From: Saccopteryx bilineata | Taxonomy: Eukaryota > Chordata > Mammalia > Chiroptera > Emballonuridae | Assembly (NCBI RefSeq): GCF_036850765.1 | Contig: NC_089491.1 | Span: 127,300,766 to 127,364,765, forward strand | Length of the DNA: 64,000 nucleotides | Direction: 5' to 3' | Translations under genes and position numbers: made by a program | Notes under the pieces: model-generated | What the model saw: only the letters and a program-made list of their open reading frames with translations | Databases searched by the model: none | What the model was told of the DNA's origin: nothing | Shown: one piece after another, positions 13,430 to 24,900 of the stretch | How the letters are laid out: each line of letters opens with the position of its first letter | Numbering within the stretch: the first letter of the stretch is position 1

Positions 13430-13697
13430 TTTATTTTAGAGAGACAGGAAAGGAGAGAGAGAGGAGGAGGAGAGAGATGGGAAGTATCAACTTGTAGTTG
13501 CTTCTCTTTAGTTTTTATTGATGCTTCTCATGTGTGACTTGACCAGGGGAATCAAGTTGAGCCAGTGCCCACTTGCTCAAGCCAATGACCTTGGGCTCAG
13601 CCAGTGACCTTGGGCTCAGCCATTGACCCTGGAATCATGTGGCCCTTAGCATCCTTGGCTTTTGCTCAATCCACTGCGTCACTATGGGTCAGGTTCA
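13430..13697 (-). mobile_element. SINE, family-B related, diverged
   Basis: Antisense: 'tttagagagacaggaaagga', 'cttctcatgtgtgacttgac', repeated 'cagtgaccttgggct', ending 'actatgggtcaggtt'. The head is degenerate and no clear TSD was found. Confidence 0.7.
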
Positions 13698-14490
13698 GTT
13701 CCACCCTAGCCTCTGTCTCTGCTCTTTCTTTGTAAAAAAGAGAGAAGATAATTGGAAAATAACCACTTTGTTTTTTGGCGATGGCTGAATCTGTGGTAAG
13801 GGGGTAGGCATGAGTCCTGGCCCCCCCTCCTGGAGACACAAATAAGATCTGTGTGCCTTTCCAGGGCACATGGGAAACTTGAGTTAGTCTCTGAAATGTG
13901 AGGTTTTGATGCACAAGGAAGGAGTTTAGTTTACCCAAAAAAAACAACATCACATTCTCAGCAAGTGAAGGAGCATTCTGGCCATTGTGAGAGGACATAA
14001 AGGGGACTGGAGCTGTGGCTGAGCCCCTGACCCTGTGCACTCCTTCCTTCCATGGCTGCAGATGCCCAGCTGTGCAGTGGCCATCAGTGCGATGGAGTTC
14101 ACTGCTTTCTCTACCCAGTGTCTGTTTTCTGAAGTCCAGCACCTCAGTTTTCCTTTGGGAACCCACCCTACGTACTGCTATTCCGCATAGTTTTTAAGGG
14201 ATGACCCCAAATCTGGCCAATCCCCCATTCCATCTTCTGTGTGGCCTGGTGGTTTCAAAAATGGAAATGTGATCACATCAGGCCAAAGACATTTAAAGCT
14301 GTACTTCATGGAACCCAAGAGAAGGATAAACCCTCCTCAGTACAACGGATGGTGGGTGACAGTCAGCTTGGAGCTTTTGGAGGCCCTTGATGCAAGGAGA
14401 GAGACTGTGACTACTAATGGTGTCATCTATAATCAGCAGATTGGAGGGCTGGAGAGGGACAAAATCCCACTGCAAGAGAGCTAAATCAGG
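13698..14490. other. Unclassified GC-richer block
   Basis: About 790 bp clearly richer in GC than its neighbours. It has a 166-codon antisense frame (14166-13666) and an 81-codon plus frame. Neither has a motif I recognise, and the antisense frame runs into the neighbouring SINE, so I do not call a gene. It could be an old LTR, a decayed processed pseudogene or a unique conserved segment. Confidence 0.5.
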
Positions 14491-14725
14491 AAGTTAAACC
14501 TCCCAAAGCATGCATAATTAATGGCTTAATGTAAATAAAAGTGAATCATTAGAAAAAAGAATAAAGATAATGTCTAATTAAGATAAATCCCAGTTTATTA
14601 CACTAACAAAAAAGACTTAAAATTCTAGAGAGGAAATGCTCTCTGACAATTTCTGAAGTTGGCATTTTAATGTCACATTTAAGTTTAGGCTCTGTAATTA
14701 GACTAATGTAGAATTACACAGAGAG

Positions 14726-14885
14726 GCCATTACCAGATAGCTCAGGTGGTTAGAGCAGATTGAGGGTTTGTTCCCCTGTCAGGGCACATACAAGAATCAA
14801 GCAATGAATGCATAAATAAGTGGAACAACAATCCGATGCCCCCCCTTCCTTTCTTCTCTGTCTAAAAATCAATAAATAATATAAA
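14726..14885 (+). mobile_element. Ves-like SINE, diverged
   Basis: Head 'accagatagctcaggtggttagagc', then 'cagggcacatacaagaatc' and 'aatcaataaataatataaaa'. tRNA-derived, ~160 bp. Confidence 0.65.
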
Positions 14886-15451
14886 AAATATTTTTCATAT
14901 TTTTACAGAATGTATAAAATCAAGCGTGAATCCTAATGTAAACTATGGGCTTTAGTTAATAATAACATTAATATTGACTCATCAATTTTAACAAATGTCT
15001 AACTAATACAAAATGTTAATAATATGGGAAAACATGTGTGAGGTTGTGGATGAGAGAGTTATGAAAATCCCTTTTATTTTCTGTTCAATATCTCTATAAA
15101 CCTAAAACTGCTCAAAAATAAATTCTGTGATAAAAAATAAGAGAAAAATAATTTTAATTTAGAGTTTGATCACCAAGTTTCTCTTGACCCTCCACTTCAT
15201 GTTTCAACTATGACTGAATGCCCCTGTTTTTCTTAATAGGAAAACACTGAGAGAAGTTATTAATATTCACTATCTTCCTGTTTTCTCTTTCTCCCTTAGT
15301 TTTCTAAAACTAAGCCAAAGCTAATCTTAACAAAATCTGTGATAAACATTGTTAATTTTCAGTCTCATCTAAAATATCATTATTTGACACAGACCATAAA
15401 TCCTAATTCCTTTAAACAGTTTATTTACTTGGCTTCCCCAATATTCTGATT
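14886..15451. other. Intergenic sequence, nothing recognised
   Basis: Between a SINE and the pyrimidine microsatellite. No frame or repeat recognised. Confidence 0.5.
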
Positions 15452-15540
15452 TCTTTCTTCCTTTCTTTCTTCCTTCCTTCCTTCCTTCCTTCCTTCCTTC
15501 CTTCCTTCCTTCCTTCCTTCCTTCCTTCCTTCCTTCCTTC

Positions 15541-15580
<40 letters not shown>

Positions 15581-15648
15581 TTTCCTCCCTTCCCTTCCCT
15601 TCCCTTCCCTTTCTTCCCTTCTCTTCCCTTCCCTTCCCTCCCCTCCCC

Positions 15649-15718
<70 letters not shown>

Positions 15719-15771
15719 TTCCTTCCTTCCTTCCTTCCTTCCTTCCTTCCTTCCTTCCTTCCTTCCTTCCT

Positions 15772-15832
<61 letters not shown>

Positions 15833-15836
15833 TTTC
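15452..15836. repeat. Long pyrimidine microsatellite (TTCC/TTTC)n
   Basis: About 385 bp of almost pure pyrimidine on plus. Blocks run (TTCC)n, (TTTC)n, mixed (CCCTT)n, (TTTC)n, (TTCC)n, (TTTC)n. The antisense 177-codon frame of Lys/Arg/Glu/Gly repeats is an artefact of this. Such tracts can form H-DNA triplexes and often vary in length. Confidence 0.97.
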
Positions 15837-15971
15837 CTTACTAGGGTGATCTTCTCAGTCTCATTTGATGGTGCTTCCTCATGTCTTTGACCTCTGAAGG
15901 TTAAGAGTTCCCCGAAACAGCTTTTGAACTGCTTTTCTTCTCTCTCCATATTCACCACTTAATTCTATGAG

Positions 15972-16317
15972 GGTTTTTTTTTGTTGTTTGTTTATTTGTT
16001 TTGTTTTAACAGAGAAAGAAAGAGATATAGACAGGGACAGACAGGAACGAAGAGATGAGAAGCATCAATCATTAGTTTCTTGTTGCGCATTGCAACACCT
16101 TGTTGTTCATTGATTGCTTTCTCATATGTGCCTTGACTGTGGGCCTTCAGCAGATGGAGTAACCCCTTGCTCGAGCCAGCGACCTTGGGTCCAAGCTGGT
16201 GAGCTTTTGCTCAAACCAGATGAGCCCACGCTCAAGCTGGCGACCTCAGGGTCTTGAACCTGGGTCCTTGGCATCCCAGTCTGACACTCTATCCACTTTG
16301 CCACCACCTGGTCAGGC
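15972..16317 (-). mobile_element. SINE family B
   Basis: Antisense, full length, ending 'cacctggtcaggc'. The TSD TAATTCTATGAG at 15960-15971 and 16318-16329 is perfect. It lies just beyond the pyrimidine microsatellite. Confidence 0.9.
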
Positions 16318-16617
16318 TAATTCTATGAGTTTTATATTACATCGACAAGCTAGTGAGTCACAAAGTACAATACCCAGTCCAGATCTCACTTTTGAAATAC
16401 AGAATATTTATCCAAATGTTTATTTGATCTTTTTAGCTTTACAATATCTCAAATTGAATTCTTCTCACACCAAATATGCTCTTCTTTATGTCATCCTCAT
16501 CTCAGGAATCGACTCATATTTTTTTCGATTGAACCCCACTCATAAGTTTACTTTTTTTTTTTTACAACACTTTCAATATATCAGTATATATCAACTTTAT
16601 GTTTAAATATATATGCA

Positions 16618-16805
16618 GCCTGACCTGTGGGGCACAGCAGATAAACTGTTGACCTGGAACACTGAGGTCACTGGTTCAAAACCCTGGGCTTGTCTGGTCA
16701 AGGCTCATAGGAGAAGCAACTATGAGTGGATGTTTCCAGCTCCTCTGTCCTTTCTCTCTCTCTCTCTCTTGTCTCGAAAAATCAATAAATAAAATACTTT
16801 AAAAA
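16618..16805 (+). mobile_element. SINE family C
   Basis: It starts GCCTGACCTGTGGGGCACAG, then 'gttcaaaaccctgggcttg', a CT-rich run, and 'aatcaataaataaaat'. Same structure as the copy at 24699. Confidence 0.85.
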
Positions 16806-17694
16806 GTATTAAGATAAATGCAAAATATAAATGTCTCATGATTTCTAGTGTTACCTTCACTCTATTTCAAGTTCTCACCATCTTTTTTCAGCCCAGATTA
16901 ATGAAACTTCCCCAAAACTGGTCTTTCCCCTTCTGCTACTGTGTCATTACAGACTTCTCAATGGGAACCTATCTCATTCAAACTAAAAGCCACAGTCTTG
17001 ATACAGTCCTGACCAGAGCAGTCTGATGGAAGTACTATGTCAGCCACATATATCATTTTACATGTTCTAGTAGCTGCAATTAAAAAAAAAGTAAAAAGGA
17101 AGAAATGAAATTAATAAATTCTATTTAACCCATTACATATGAAATACCAATATGTAATTGGTATAAAAATTACAGAGATATTGACATATTTTTTTTATTC
17201 TAAGTATTCAAAACCTGGTGTCTATTTTAGATTAATGTAACATCTCTGATTGGACCAGGTGCACTCCAAGAGCTCAGTAGTGCCTATGGTGTTGGTCAGA
17301 GGGCATTCTAAGTCTGTCACAGCACCCATCCCACCAGGTCATCACCCCTCTGCTCCTAACATTTACTATAATTCTCCTTACTCACGGTGGCCTTCTTTGT
17401 CCTTTTTCTGGGGATGGATAAGATCAGACCTTACTCACTTTAAAACCATTGCACTTTCCATCTGATACAGATTTCACTATTTTGTCTCTTTTAACTATTT
17501 CCTCAAACAACAGAAATTCTGCTACCATCCTAATTCCTCCTTTACCATTTCAATTGCATCTATCACCATCTAGATACTAGTTTTCATCATATGAAAGTAT
17601 TAATATTTAGTTATTTTTTTCTGCATATCCATATCTGCATATATGTGTGTGTGTGTGTAAATGTGTATTTAGTTAGTCTCTACACTCTACAATT
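16806..17694. other. Intergenic sequence, nothing recognised
   Basis: Includes a short (TG)n near 17645. Two frames of 62 and 71 codons have no motif. Confidence 0.5.
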
Positions 17695-17825
17695 TAAGGT
17701 GTATAAAGGCAAGACTTTATTGTCAGCACACTGTTGTATCACCAGCCCCTAGTGCTGTGATGGGTTATATCGGATACTCAAATCAATAATTACATATTTG
17801 TTCAACAAACACTTGTAAATAGTAA
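17695..17825 (+). repeat. L2 3' end fragment
   Basis: 'accagcccctagtgctgtg' followed by 'caataattacatatttgttc', as in L2 3' ends. Confidence 0.5.
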
Positions 17826-17959
17826 AAAGTATAGAAATTATTAGAAATTAGAAATTATTAATTATAATACTAAAAGCAAACATTCTTGGAAATATTTTTT
17901 AATGTATTATATGATATTTACCTATTTTGGGGTAACAATTCACATTAAAATGTAATAGC

Positions 17960-18170
17960 TTAAAATATGGGTCAGCAAACCTTTTTCTGTAAGTGACCTA
18001 GAGGTAATTTGTTTAGGCTTTTAAAGGTCATTAGATCTCTATTCAAGTAGTTGGCTCTACTGTTGTAGTGAAAGCAGCTGTAGATAATAGTTAAACAGAA
18101 GAATGAGGCTGTGTTCTAATAAAAATTAATTTACAAACCAGGGACCAATCCAGGGGCATGAGTTTTCCAA
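17960..18170 (+). mobile_element. Old hAT-type (MER-like) element, second copy
   Basis: It begins 'gggtcagcaaacctttttct' and contains 'tgaggctgtgttctaat', in the opposite orientation to the copy at 2.2 kb. It is diverged. Confidence 0.65.
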
Positions 18171-18187
18171 GTTTTAAAATAACAGTC

Positions 18188-18620
18188 AATACCATTCATG
18201 AGTCTGTGGGTCAGGTGAGGGGCTCTGCCAATCCAGGCCAGTATGAGTTAATAGCAATCAGGCTTTTTTATGTATCTGAGATCAGCTGGCAGGTTGCTTT
18301 AAGTATCTAATCTGGCTTCACTCATATACCTGGTGTTTGACTGGCTGGTGGCTGAGGCCATGTGAGTAACTGGGCCAATTGTCTTTCATCTTCCAATAGG
18401 CTGGGCTGAAAATGTTCCTCTCAAGATTTGGCAGTGTCCCAGGGAAGAGTGGAAGCAAGTAAGTCTCCTTGATACAGGGTTATTGGATAAAGAAAGTCCC
18501 AAGGCCATCCCAGATCTAATGACTAGCCTGTTAGACTTATCCTTGTTGGAGACATACAGAGTCAAAACGCAAAGAGGTATGGATACAGAGAAGTAAAAAA
18601 AATTACATCAATTTTTGCAA
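18188..18620 (+). repeat. Ancient interspersed repeat, family not named
   Basis: GC-richer than its surroundings. Phrases such as 'gtctgtgggtcaggtgaggg', 'tcatatacctggtgtttgac' and 'ttggataaagaaagtcccaa' resemble an old MER/MLT-type repeat known across placental mammals. A likely relative of part of it lies at 29870-30250 ('cattctattggacaaagc'). Confidence 0.45.
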
Positions 18621-19868
18621 TTTTAGAAATTTTACATATTAAGCAAAACAAACTATTTCTATAAAATTGTTCTTTATTAGAAATATTTTGTATCATTGTC
18701 AAGTAAATAAATATGAACCCAAGAGTTTTCTCTACTTAAAAGAGTTACCATTATCCTAGCTTAGATCACTGTTTGAATTTGGTAATCAATCATTGCCAAT
18801 ACCTGTAGGCATTCATATACAGCTTTAATCATATTCTCCCTAATCTGACTGTTGTTTGACTCATCAGAACCATCTGGACCTGTACCATGACTTTCAATTT
18901 GTAATTTTATCTAATGAGTCTGAAAATTTCTGTCTTATTATTTATATCATGATGTCTGAAACACTCTAATCAAAGTTATGTTATTTTGTTTTTCTTGAGA
19001 ATACTGAAAATTCAACCTCTGAAAATAAAACACTTCTAGATTTTAATCTCTACTATTAAATATCACCATAATGCCTTTTTTCATAGTGGTACCCTAGAGG
19101 TAGTAATTCAGTCAAACATTTTATTACCTGCTTATCTCTCCTTGCTTCACTAGGCTGTTTAAAAAATGAAAGCAGATGGAGCTGGCCAGAAATGTAGTTC
19201 ATAAGGACAGTTACTTCCCCATTAAAATTTGTAACAGATCTAAACAGGCAATGCAGAAAAGACTGTTTTTTATGGTAGCAATTGATTTTTTTTTTTTCAG
19301 ATACTGCCTTATCCCATAGGGAAAATAATATTCTTTAAAATAATTTTCATAGTAATATACTCTTCAGATATATGTGTAAAATTAATAAAAGGTAGAATAT
19401 ATTCTGATAAATTTACATTTTAATTATAGAAAAAAATCATTAAATGTTATTTTATATTAAATATATTAAACTAATTAATAGAAAACTTTCTATCTTACAT
19501 TCATTCAAACTACAAATATATTAGGAGAAATACAATTAAGCTAAATATAATTGGAAAGTAATTATACAAATAATTTAAATTTATCAAGGCCATGTTTTCT
19601 CGATTACCTAAATATTATATTTGAGTTCCATCTTGAAAATGGTCATATTTCTCCTTATAATTTTATTTGAGTTAAATTGATATTTCTTAACACTGTAAAT
19701 TGGTACAAATATTCAGATACATTTTGGTATTATAGTCTGAATGTCTTCAATTTGAATAATGAATATTAAATGTTATAGCTATTTATGGAAATGTAAAGTT
19801 AACTTATTCTGCAAACATTCTTGGTTAAAGGCATCCATTGTAAGGTAAGATATTTATTAGAACTAAAT
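18621..19868. other. AT-rich intergenic sequence, nothing recognised
   Basis: No landmarks seen. Very AT-rich from ~19310 to 19800. Confidence 0.5.
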
Positions 19869-20258
19869 GTACCAGAAATTTTTTTTTTGTATTTTTCCGA
19901 AGTTAGAAGTGGGGAGGCAGTCAAACTCCTGCATGCACCCGGCCAGTATCCACCTGGCGTGCCTACCAGGGGGCGATGCTCTGCCCATCTGGGGCATAGC
20001 TCTGTTGTGGCCTGAGCCATTCTAACGCCTGAGGTGAAGGCCATTGAGGGGGAGGCCACAGAGCCATCCTCATCGCCCGGGCCAACTTTGCTCCATTGGA
20101 GCCTTGGCTGCAGGAGGGGAAGAGAGAGAGAGAGAAAGGAGAAGGGGAAGGGTGGAGAAGCAGACGGGCACTTCTTCTGTGTGCCCTGTCTGGAAATTGA
20201 ACCTGGGACTTCTGAATGCTGGGCTGACACTCTACTGCTGAGCCAACTGGCCAGGGCC
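19869..20258 (-). mobile_element. SINE family A
   Basis: Antisense copy, T-run then 'ccgaagttagaagtgg', ending 'caactggccagggcc'. It is moderately diverged and lies directly beside an LTR-like element. Confidence 0.88.
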
Positions 20259-20287
20259 TCAAAAAATATTTACCCTACGTAAATATT

Positions 20288-20643
20288 GTTGGGAAAGCAG
20301 CTGTGTTAGGCTTGCTTGCTTGTACTTTGCATGACTAGTGCATGAGCATGAGGCAGAACTACGTGTATGTAGCCTATATAAGGCTACAGGTGATTCCCTT
20401 GATGCTGATTTATAGCTTGCCTGCCACTGCGAGAGGCCATTTTCCTGTTTACTCCTCTGCCCTCACCAGGGTTGATTTTCTTTTTTGCCCACTGGCTGCC
20501 TAGAGAAGCAGATTTCCCCTGCCTGTGTGCTCCCCCATCATTGTGAGAATCTAATAAATGAGAATGACCCAATGCTTTCCAGCTCCGCAATTTGTCTACC
20601 ATCTGCCCAAATCCAGTGTGGACCTACTTGGCCTGGGCAAACA
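20288..20643 (+). mobile_element. Solo LTR-like element
   Basis: From TGTTGGGAAAGC the block has a TATA box (CTATATAAGG at 20374-20383). About 175 bp later is a poly(A) signal AATAAA (20553-20558), followed by a CT/GC-richer end near 'gggcaaaca'. This order (TG start, TATA, AATAAA, CA end) fits a retroviral LTR in plus orientation. The ends and TSD are not firm. No gag, pol or env sequence is adjacent. Confidence 0.55.
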
Positions 20644-20718
20644 GTGTTACGATTATTTTATTGTGAAAAAAAAAAAGCTTGTGAATTTTATTCTGAAAGT
20701 ATATATGGGTTACAGCAG

Positions 20719-20890
20719 TGGTTTTCAACCTCCAGTCCACAGAACATTGCTGGTCTGCCAGATATTTTGTGCTAGTTAGAGAAAGACTCTATAATTTTCA
20801 CACAACATCAGGGTGGTTAACTTTCATCAACTGACACAAAATCTCTGGCTAACTGGCACCAATCTGTGGGCCAGCAGTTGAAAAGCACTG
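20719..20890. mobile_element. Short hAT-type MITE (~172 bp)
   Basis: The left end CAGTGGTTTTCAACC and right end GTTGAAAAGCACTG are inverted repeats (~14 bp). No coding capacity. The flanking 8 bp do not form a clear duplication, so the TSD is decayed or the ends are slightly misplaced. Confidence 0.7.
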
Positions 20891-21083
20891 GCTTATATTA
20901 TTTCTTTAAAATTTCTTTATATGAGGTGCATCACTAGTAAAAGGAGAAATTGTATATTAAAATTTTTTGTCTAGAAATAAGTGGTTAAAAACTCTTGAGA
21001 GCATAAATTTTCCAATTATTCTTTACTCAGGAACAGTGGATTTAGCTTCAAAATTTTAAACATTTGTAAGCTTTGTCTGTCTG

Positions 21084-21085
<2 letters not shown>

Positions 21086-21144
<59 letters not shown>

Positions 21145-21156
21145 TACACACACACA
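21086..21156. repeat. Compound (CT)n(CA)n microsatellite
   Basis: About 36 bp of CT repeats run straight into ~35 bp of CA repeats with one interruption. Confidence 0.95.
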
Positions 21157-21499
21157 AATTAGGGGATCAGGGAATGTGCACATACTCCAGTACTTTCAAT
21201 CTTTTGTATAGGGCATTTTCACCAATGAAATAAAAGTTGGTTTTGCATCTCATTTGCAGAATTGAACAACTTTCTTTGACTTGTCATTTGCTTTTATGAT
21301 GTTCTTGTTTAATAAAAAAAAATCAAATGCTTTTTTTATTGTTTCATATTCATTTTGAAATATCCTCTAATTTTTGAGAGCAGTATATTATAAATATATG
21401 CTCACACACAGACAGTAAAACTTGGCATATATCGTACTCAGAAATTACTTTTACAGTTTTGAGCTTAGAATAATAGTGTTCTCAAGGCTTCAATATTTT

Positions 21500-21663
21500 T
21501 TAATGTTTATTTTATTGATTTCAGAAAGAGAGGAAAGGAGAGAGAGGAGACAGAGATGACAGAAACATTGATCTGTTCCAAAATGTGCCCTGACTGGGGA
21601 TCGAACTGACAACCTCTGTGCTTCAACGCGATGCTCTAGCCAACAGAGCTATTTGGTCAGGGA
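21500..21663 (-). mobile_element. Ves-like SINE, diverged
   Basis: Antisense: 'ttgatttcagaaagagagga', 'tgccctgactggggatcgaa', ending 'caacagagctatttggtcag'. Confidence 0.75.
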
Positions 21664-22559
21664 AAAGCTTCAATATTAATTCTAGTATTTCTATTTTCTC
21701 ACTCTATGTAAAATGAACATATGTCTTTAGTAAAAGAATTCATTGGCATAATTGATGCATAATGTTATTGTAAGATAAAAAGAAATATAATTATAAAATA
21801 CTAATCTTTAACAATATTAACTCTCAAGTTTGCTTTATGTCTTATTTTTTATAGATTAAAAAGAAAATAACTTTAATTGATTATTACTTTAATTCTATAA
21901 TTTACATTATTAAAATTTTTCTTGACTTTGGACCCATGGACTCTTCTCAAAACCCTTTTATCTTCTTTAGTTTGAGATGGCTAACAACTCCCTGGCTTAG
22001 CAGAAACAAAAGAAACAAACAAAAATCAATTTAAAAGGAAAAAACAAACAAAAAGAGAAACTTTGCTTCCAAGATCTTATTTTTTGCCCTATTGCATCCT
22101 GGTAGCAGTAAACCAGATGAGAAGATTATGATTACATATTATATATACTTATCCATTTTTAGAATCTCCAAGATAGTCTTTTCCAAAAAAGTTCCACATT
22201 TTGCTTTACAAAGCAAAAAACTTCCAATTCATATTTGATAGCTCCCTATTTTTTTTCACTGTTAATGTTTATTGATTAAACAATAAAAATTGTAGGTTTT
22301 CAGGAATTCTTAGCAGCTGATTTGTTTAAAGTGTTTATACCTTTCAGTAGAAAATAATTTACTATTAAAAAGTTAAAATTACTTAATATAGTAAAGCATA
22401 TAATCATTCCACATGTAATCAATCTTTATATGTTATGAAAATATCTATGTATTATTGCATGACTAATGGTATAAAAATCTTTTAGGTAGTTTGAACATTC
22501 AGAAACTAAAAACTTTCAGATTTTATTATTCTTTTCTATCCATGATTTCTAGTAGTTTG
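21664..22559. other. AT-rich intergenic sequence, nothing recognised
   Basis: No frame or repeat recognised between two antisense SINEs. Confidence 0.5.
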
Positions 22560-22928
22560 CTTTTTTTTTTTTAATTAAGTGAGAGGCAGGATGGCATAGA
22601 TAGGCTCTCACATGTGCCCAGAATGGGGTACACCTGGCAAGCTCTGCCAGGCGATGCTCTGCCCATCTGGGCCGCTGCTCCGATGCTCAGTAAGCAAACT
22701 ATTTTAGTACCTGAGGTGAGGCCAGGGAGACATCTTCAGTGCCTGGGGCCAACTTGCTAAACCATTTGAGCCAGGGCTGTGGGAGGAGAAGAGAGAAAGA
22801 GATAGAAAGAGGGGGAGGCGATGGAGAAGCAGATGGTCATTTCTCCTGTGTGCCTTGATCAGGAATTGAGCCTGGGATTTCCACACGCCAGATCAATGCT
22901 CTAGAATTGAGCCAATGGGCCAGGGCCT
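22560..22928 (-). mobile_element. SINE family A, diverged
   Basis: Antisense: T-run, 'gtgagaggcaggatgg', 'ctgtgggaggagaagag', ending 'gagccaatgggccagggcc'. It has several indels. Confidence 0.82.
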
Positions 22929-24292
22929 ACTATGTATATCTTTTAAAGTGTGTAACACTTGAAAGCCAATGGTTGTACATTATCACATAATTATTTATTT
23001 CATGAATGTATTGTTCATTTTTTTCATGATATAAGAAAAAAAATTTTCTACTTTAATTGTAAGACAAAGATAATTACAGAGGGGAAAAAGACACCACCAA
23101 AATAAGCAGGAGAAAAGAGTTAAAGCAAAAATCATAGCAGAAATCTTGACTTTAGTTACTTCATTTCTGAAATAGGCTGCCAATAGTAGTCACAGTGTCA
23201 TTTATAAGTTGAGCAGCAGGGAGTTATGATACTAGGTGTCCGTTCAGGAAATGTTGGAAGACTGCTGTGCCTGAATTAGTTTTATTTTTTTAGTAAAAAA
23301 TATAAAAACAAAAAAGTATATAATATAAAGGAGAGAGATGATTTGAATATTGCTGTATGTTGCTACATATATCTATTAACATTATTTCAAATACATGGAT
23401 TATTTTATATGCATATATTATTTTATATACATGCATTTTATAGAAATTTGTGATATATATGTATCATATTATTTTGACATTTATATATTATTATGCTATT
23501 TTATTGAGTTATAAAGGGTATTTAGAAATAGAACAGTCTACTTTAAAAGATAAGCAATAGCATATTTTCAGGTTATGATATTATAAAATGTAATTATTAT
23601 TCTTTCCAATAAGGTGGAGTATCATTAACTTGACAAAATAGAGCCTGAGGAAATATCTAACAAAAGAGGAAGGCAGTAGAATGAAAGAAGAAATGAAGAG
23701 TGCAGCGGGATTAATTATCCTAAATGAAGGTGAGCCAAACGACTACTCTTTGAATACCATTTTACCTACATAAAACAGAAGAGCTCATCAAAAAGACATG
23801 GTAAACAAATACAGAAAGCCAGAGCCAAGAGCTTAAAGGAAGTCTGCCTTTTTCCTTCACAAAATGACTGTAACAATTGTATAATTGTTCTTGTGTTTCT
23901 TTTCCTATTCAACTCAATATCTTCCTTTTATACGTTGTCCTTTTTAAATTATCTGTTGAGGGCCTCTCTTTATAGCCACCTTTTTATATATATATATATA
24001 ATTTACATATTTTCCATTTTCACATTAAGCATTATCTGCTCCTTATTTCATTACTCTTTCAAAATGTAATACAATTTTTTTGTTCTATAAATAGTTTTCC
24101 AAATCATATAAGAAATCATTTAATTTAGAAAAAAAATTTCTAATTCAAGTTTATAATTGCATATCATGATACATATTTTGAGATGCTGTCTATAACATTT
24201 AAAACACTGAGTTAGAAAGAACTGTCCAAAAAAGACATGCTTGTTGCATATTAAATTTTCTTTTACTATGTAGGTGTAGCATATCATTATTT
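22929..24292. other. AT-rich intergenic sequence, nothing recognised
   Basis: TATA-rich low complexity at ~23400-23480 and ~23980-24000. No gene. Confidence 0.5.
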
Positions 24293-24306
24293 AAAAGTAG
24301 ATTATG

Positions 24307-24684
24307 CCTGGCCCTGGCCGGTTGGCTCAGTGGTAGAGCATCGGCCTGGCGTGCAGGGGTCCCGGGTTCGATTCCCGGCCAGGGCACACAGGAGAAGTGC
24401 CCATCTGCTTCTCCACCCCTCCCCCTCTCCTTCCTCTCTGTCTCTCTCTTCCCCTCCCGCAGCGAGGCTCCATTGGAGCAAAGATGGCCTGGGCGCTGGG
24501 GATGGCTCCTTGGCCTCTGCCCCAGGTGCTAGAGTGGCTCTGGTGGCGACAGAGCGACGCCCGGGAGGGGCAGAGCGTCGCCGCCTGGTGGGTGTGCCGG
24601 GTGGATCCCGGTCGGGCACATGCGGGAGTCTGTCTGACTGTCTATCCCCGTTTCCAGCTTCAGAAAAAAAAAAAAAAAAAAAAA
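24307..24684 (+). mobile_element. SINE family A, near-consensus, first of a stacked pair
   Basis: The head reads GGCCCTGGCCGGTTGGCTCA, with RNA polymerase III A box TGGCTCAGTGG and B box GGTTCGATTCC intact. It ends CAGCTTCAG plus a ~27-A tail. The TSD AAAAGTAGATTATG lies at 24293-24306 and 24685-24698. This is a tRNA-derived family of ~350 bp whose middle ('gctccattggagca') is shared by all family-A copies here. The near-consensus state suggests recent activity. Confidence 0.93.
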
Positions 24685-24698
24685 AAAAGTAGATTATG

Positions 24699-24885
24699 CT
24701 TGACCTGTGGTGGCACAGTGGATAAAGCGTCAACCTGGAAACTCTGAGGTTGCTGGTTCAAAACCCTGGGCTTGCCTGGTCAAGGCACATATGGGAGTTG
24801 ATGCTTCCTGCTCCTCCCCCCTTCTCTCTCTCTCTCTCCCCTCTCTATAATGAATAAATAAAATCTTTAAAAAAGTAAAAAAAAA
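24699..24885 (+). mobile_element. SINE family C (short), second of a stacked pair
   Basis: It starts CTTGACCTGTGGTGGCACAG and ends 'aatgaataaataaaatc' plus an A-rich tail. It is followed by AAAAGTAGATTAATG (24886-24900), the third copy of the target sequence. Confidence 0.9.
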
Positions 24886-24900
24886 AAAAGTAGATTAATG

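Noticed and set aside
15425..15958. 177-codon Lys/Arg/Glu/Gly repeat protein on minus
   Set aside because: Translation of the pyrimidine microsatellite, running into its flanks.
24310..24382. Possible tRNA gene (A and B boxes, tRNA-like head)
   Set aside because: It is the head of a SINE with a long body, A-tail and TSD, and the same head recurs many times.
24302..24747. Overlapping frames of 116-143 codons on both strands
   Set aside because: All lie within the GC-rich family-A SINE. Similar 'proteins' recur at every family-A copy (20.0, 26.2, 36.4, 37.5, 42.4 kb), proving a repeat origin.
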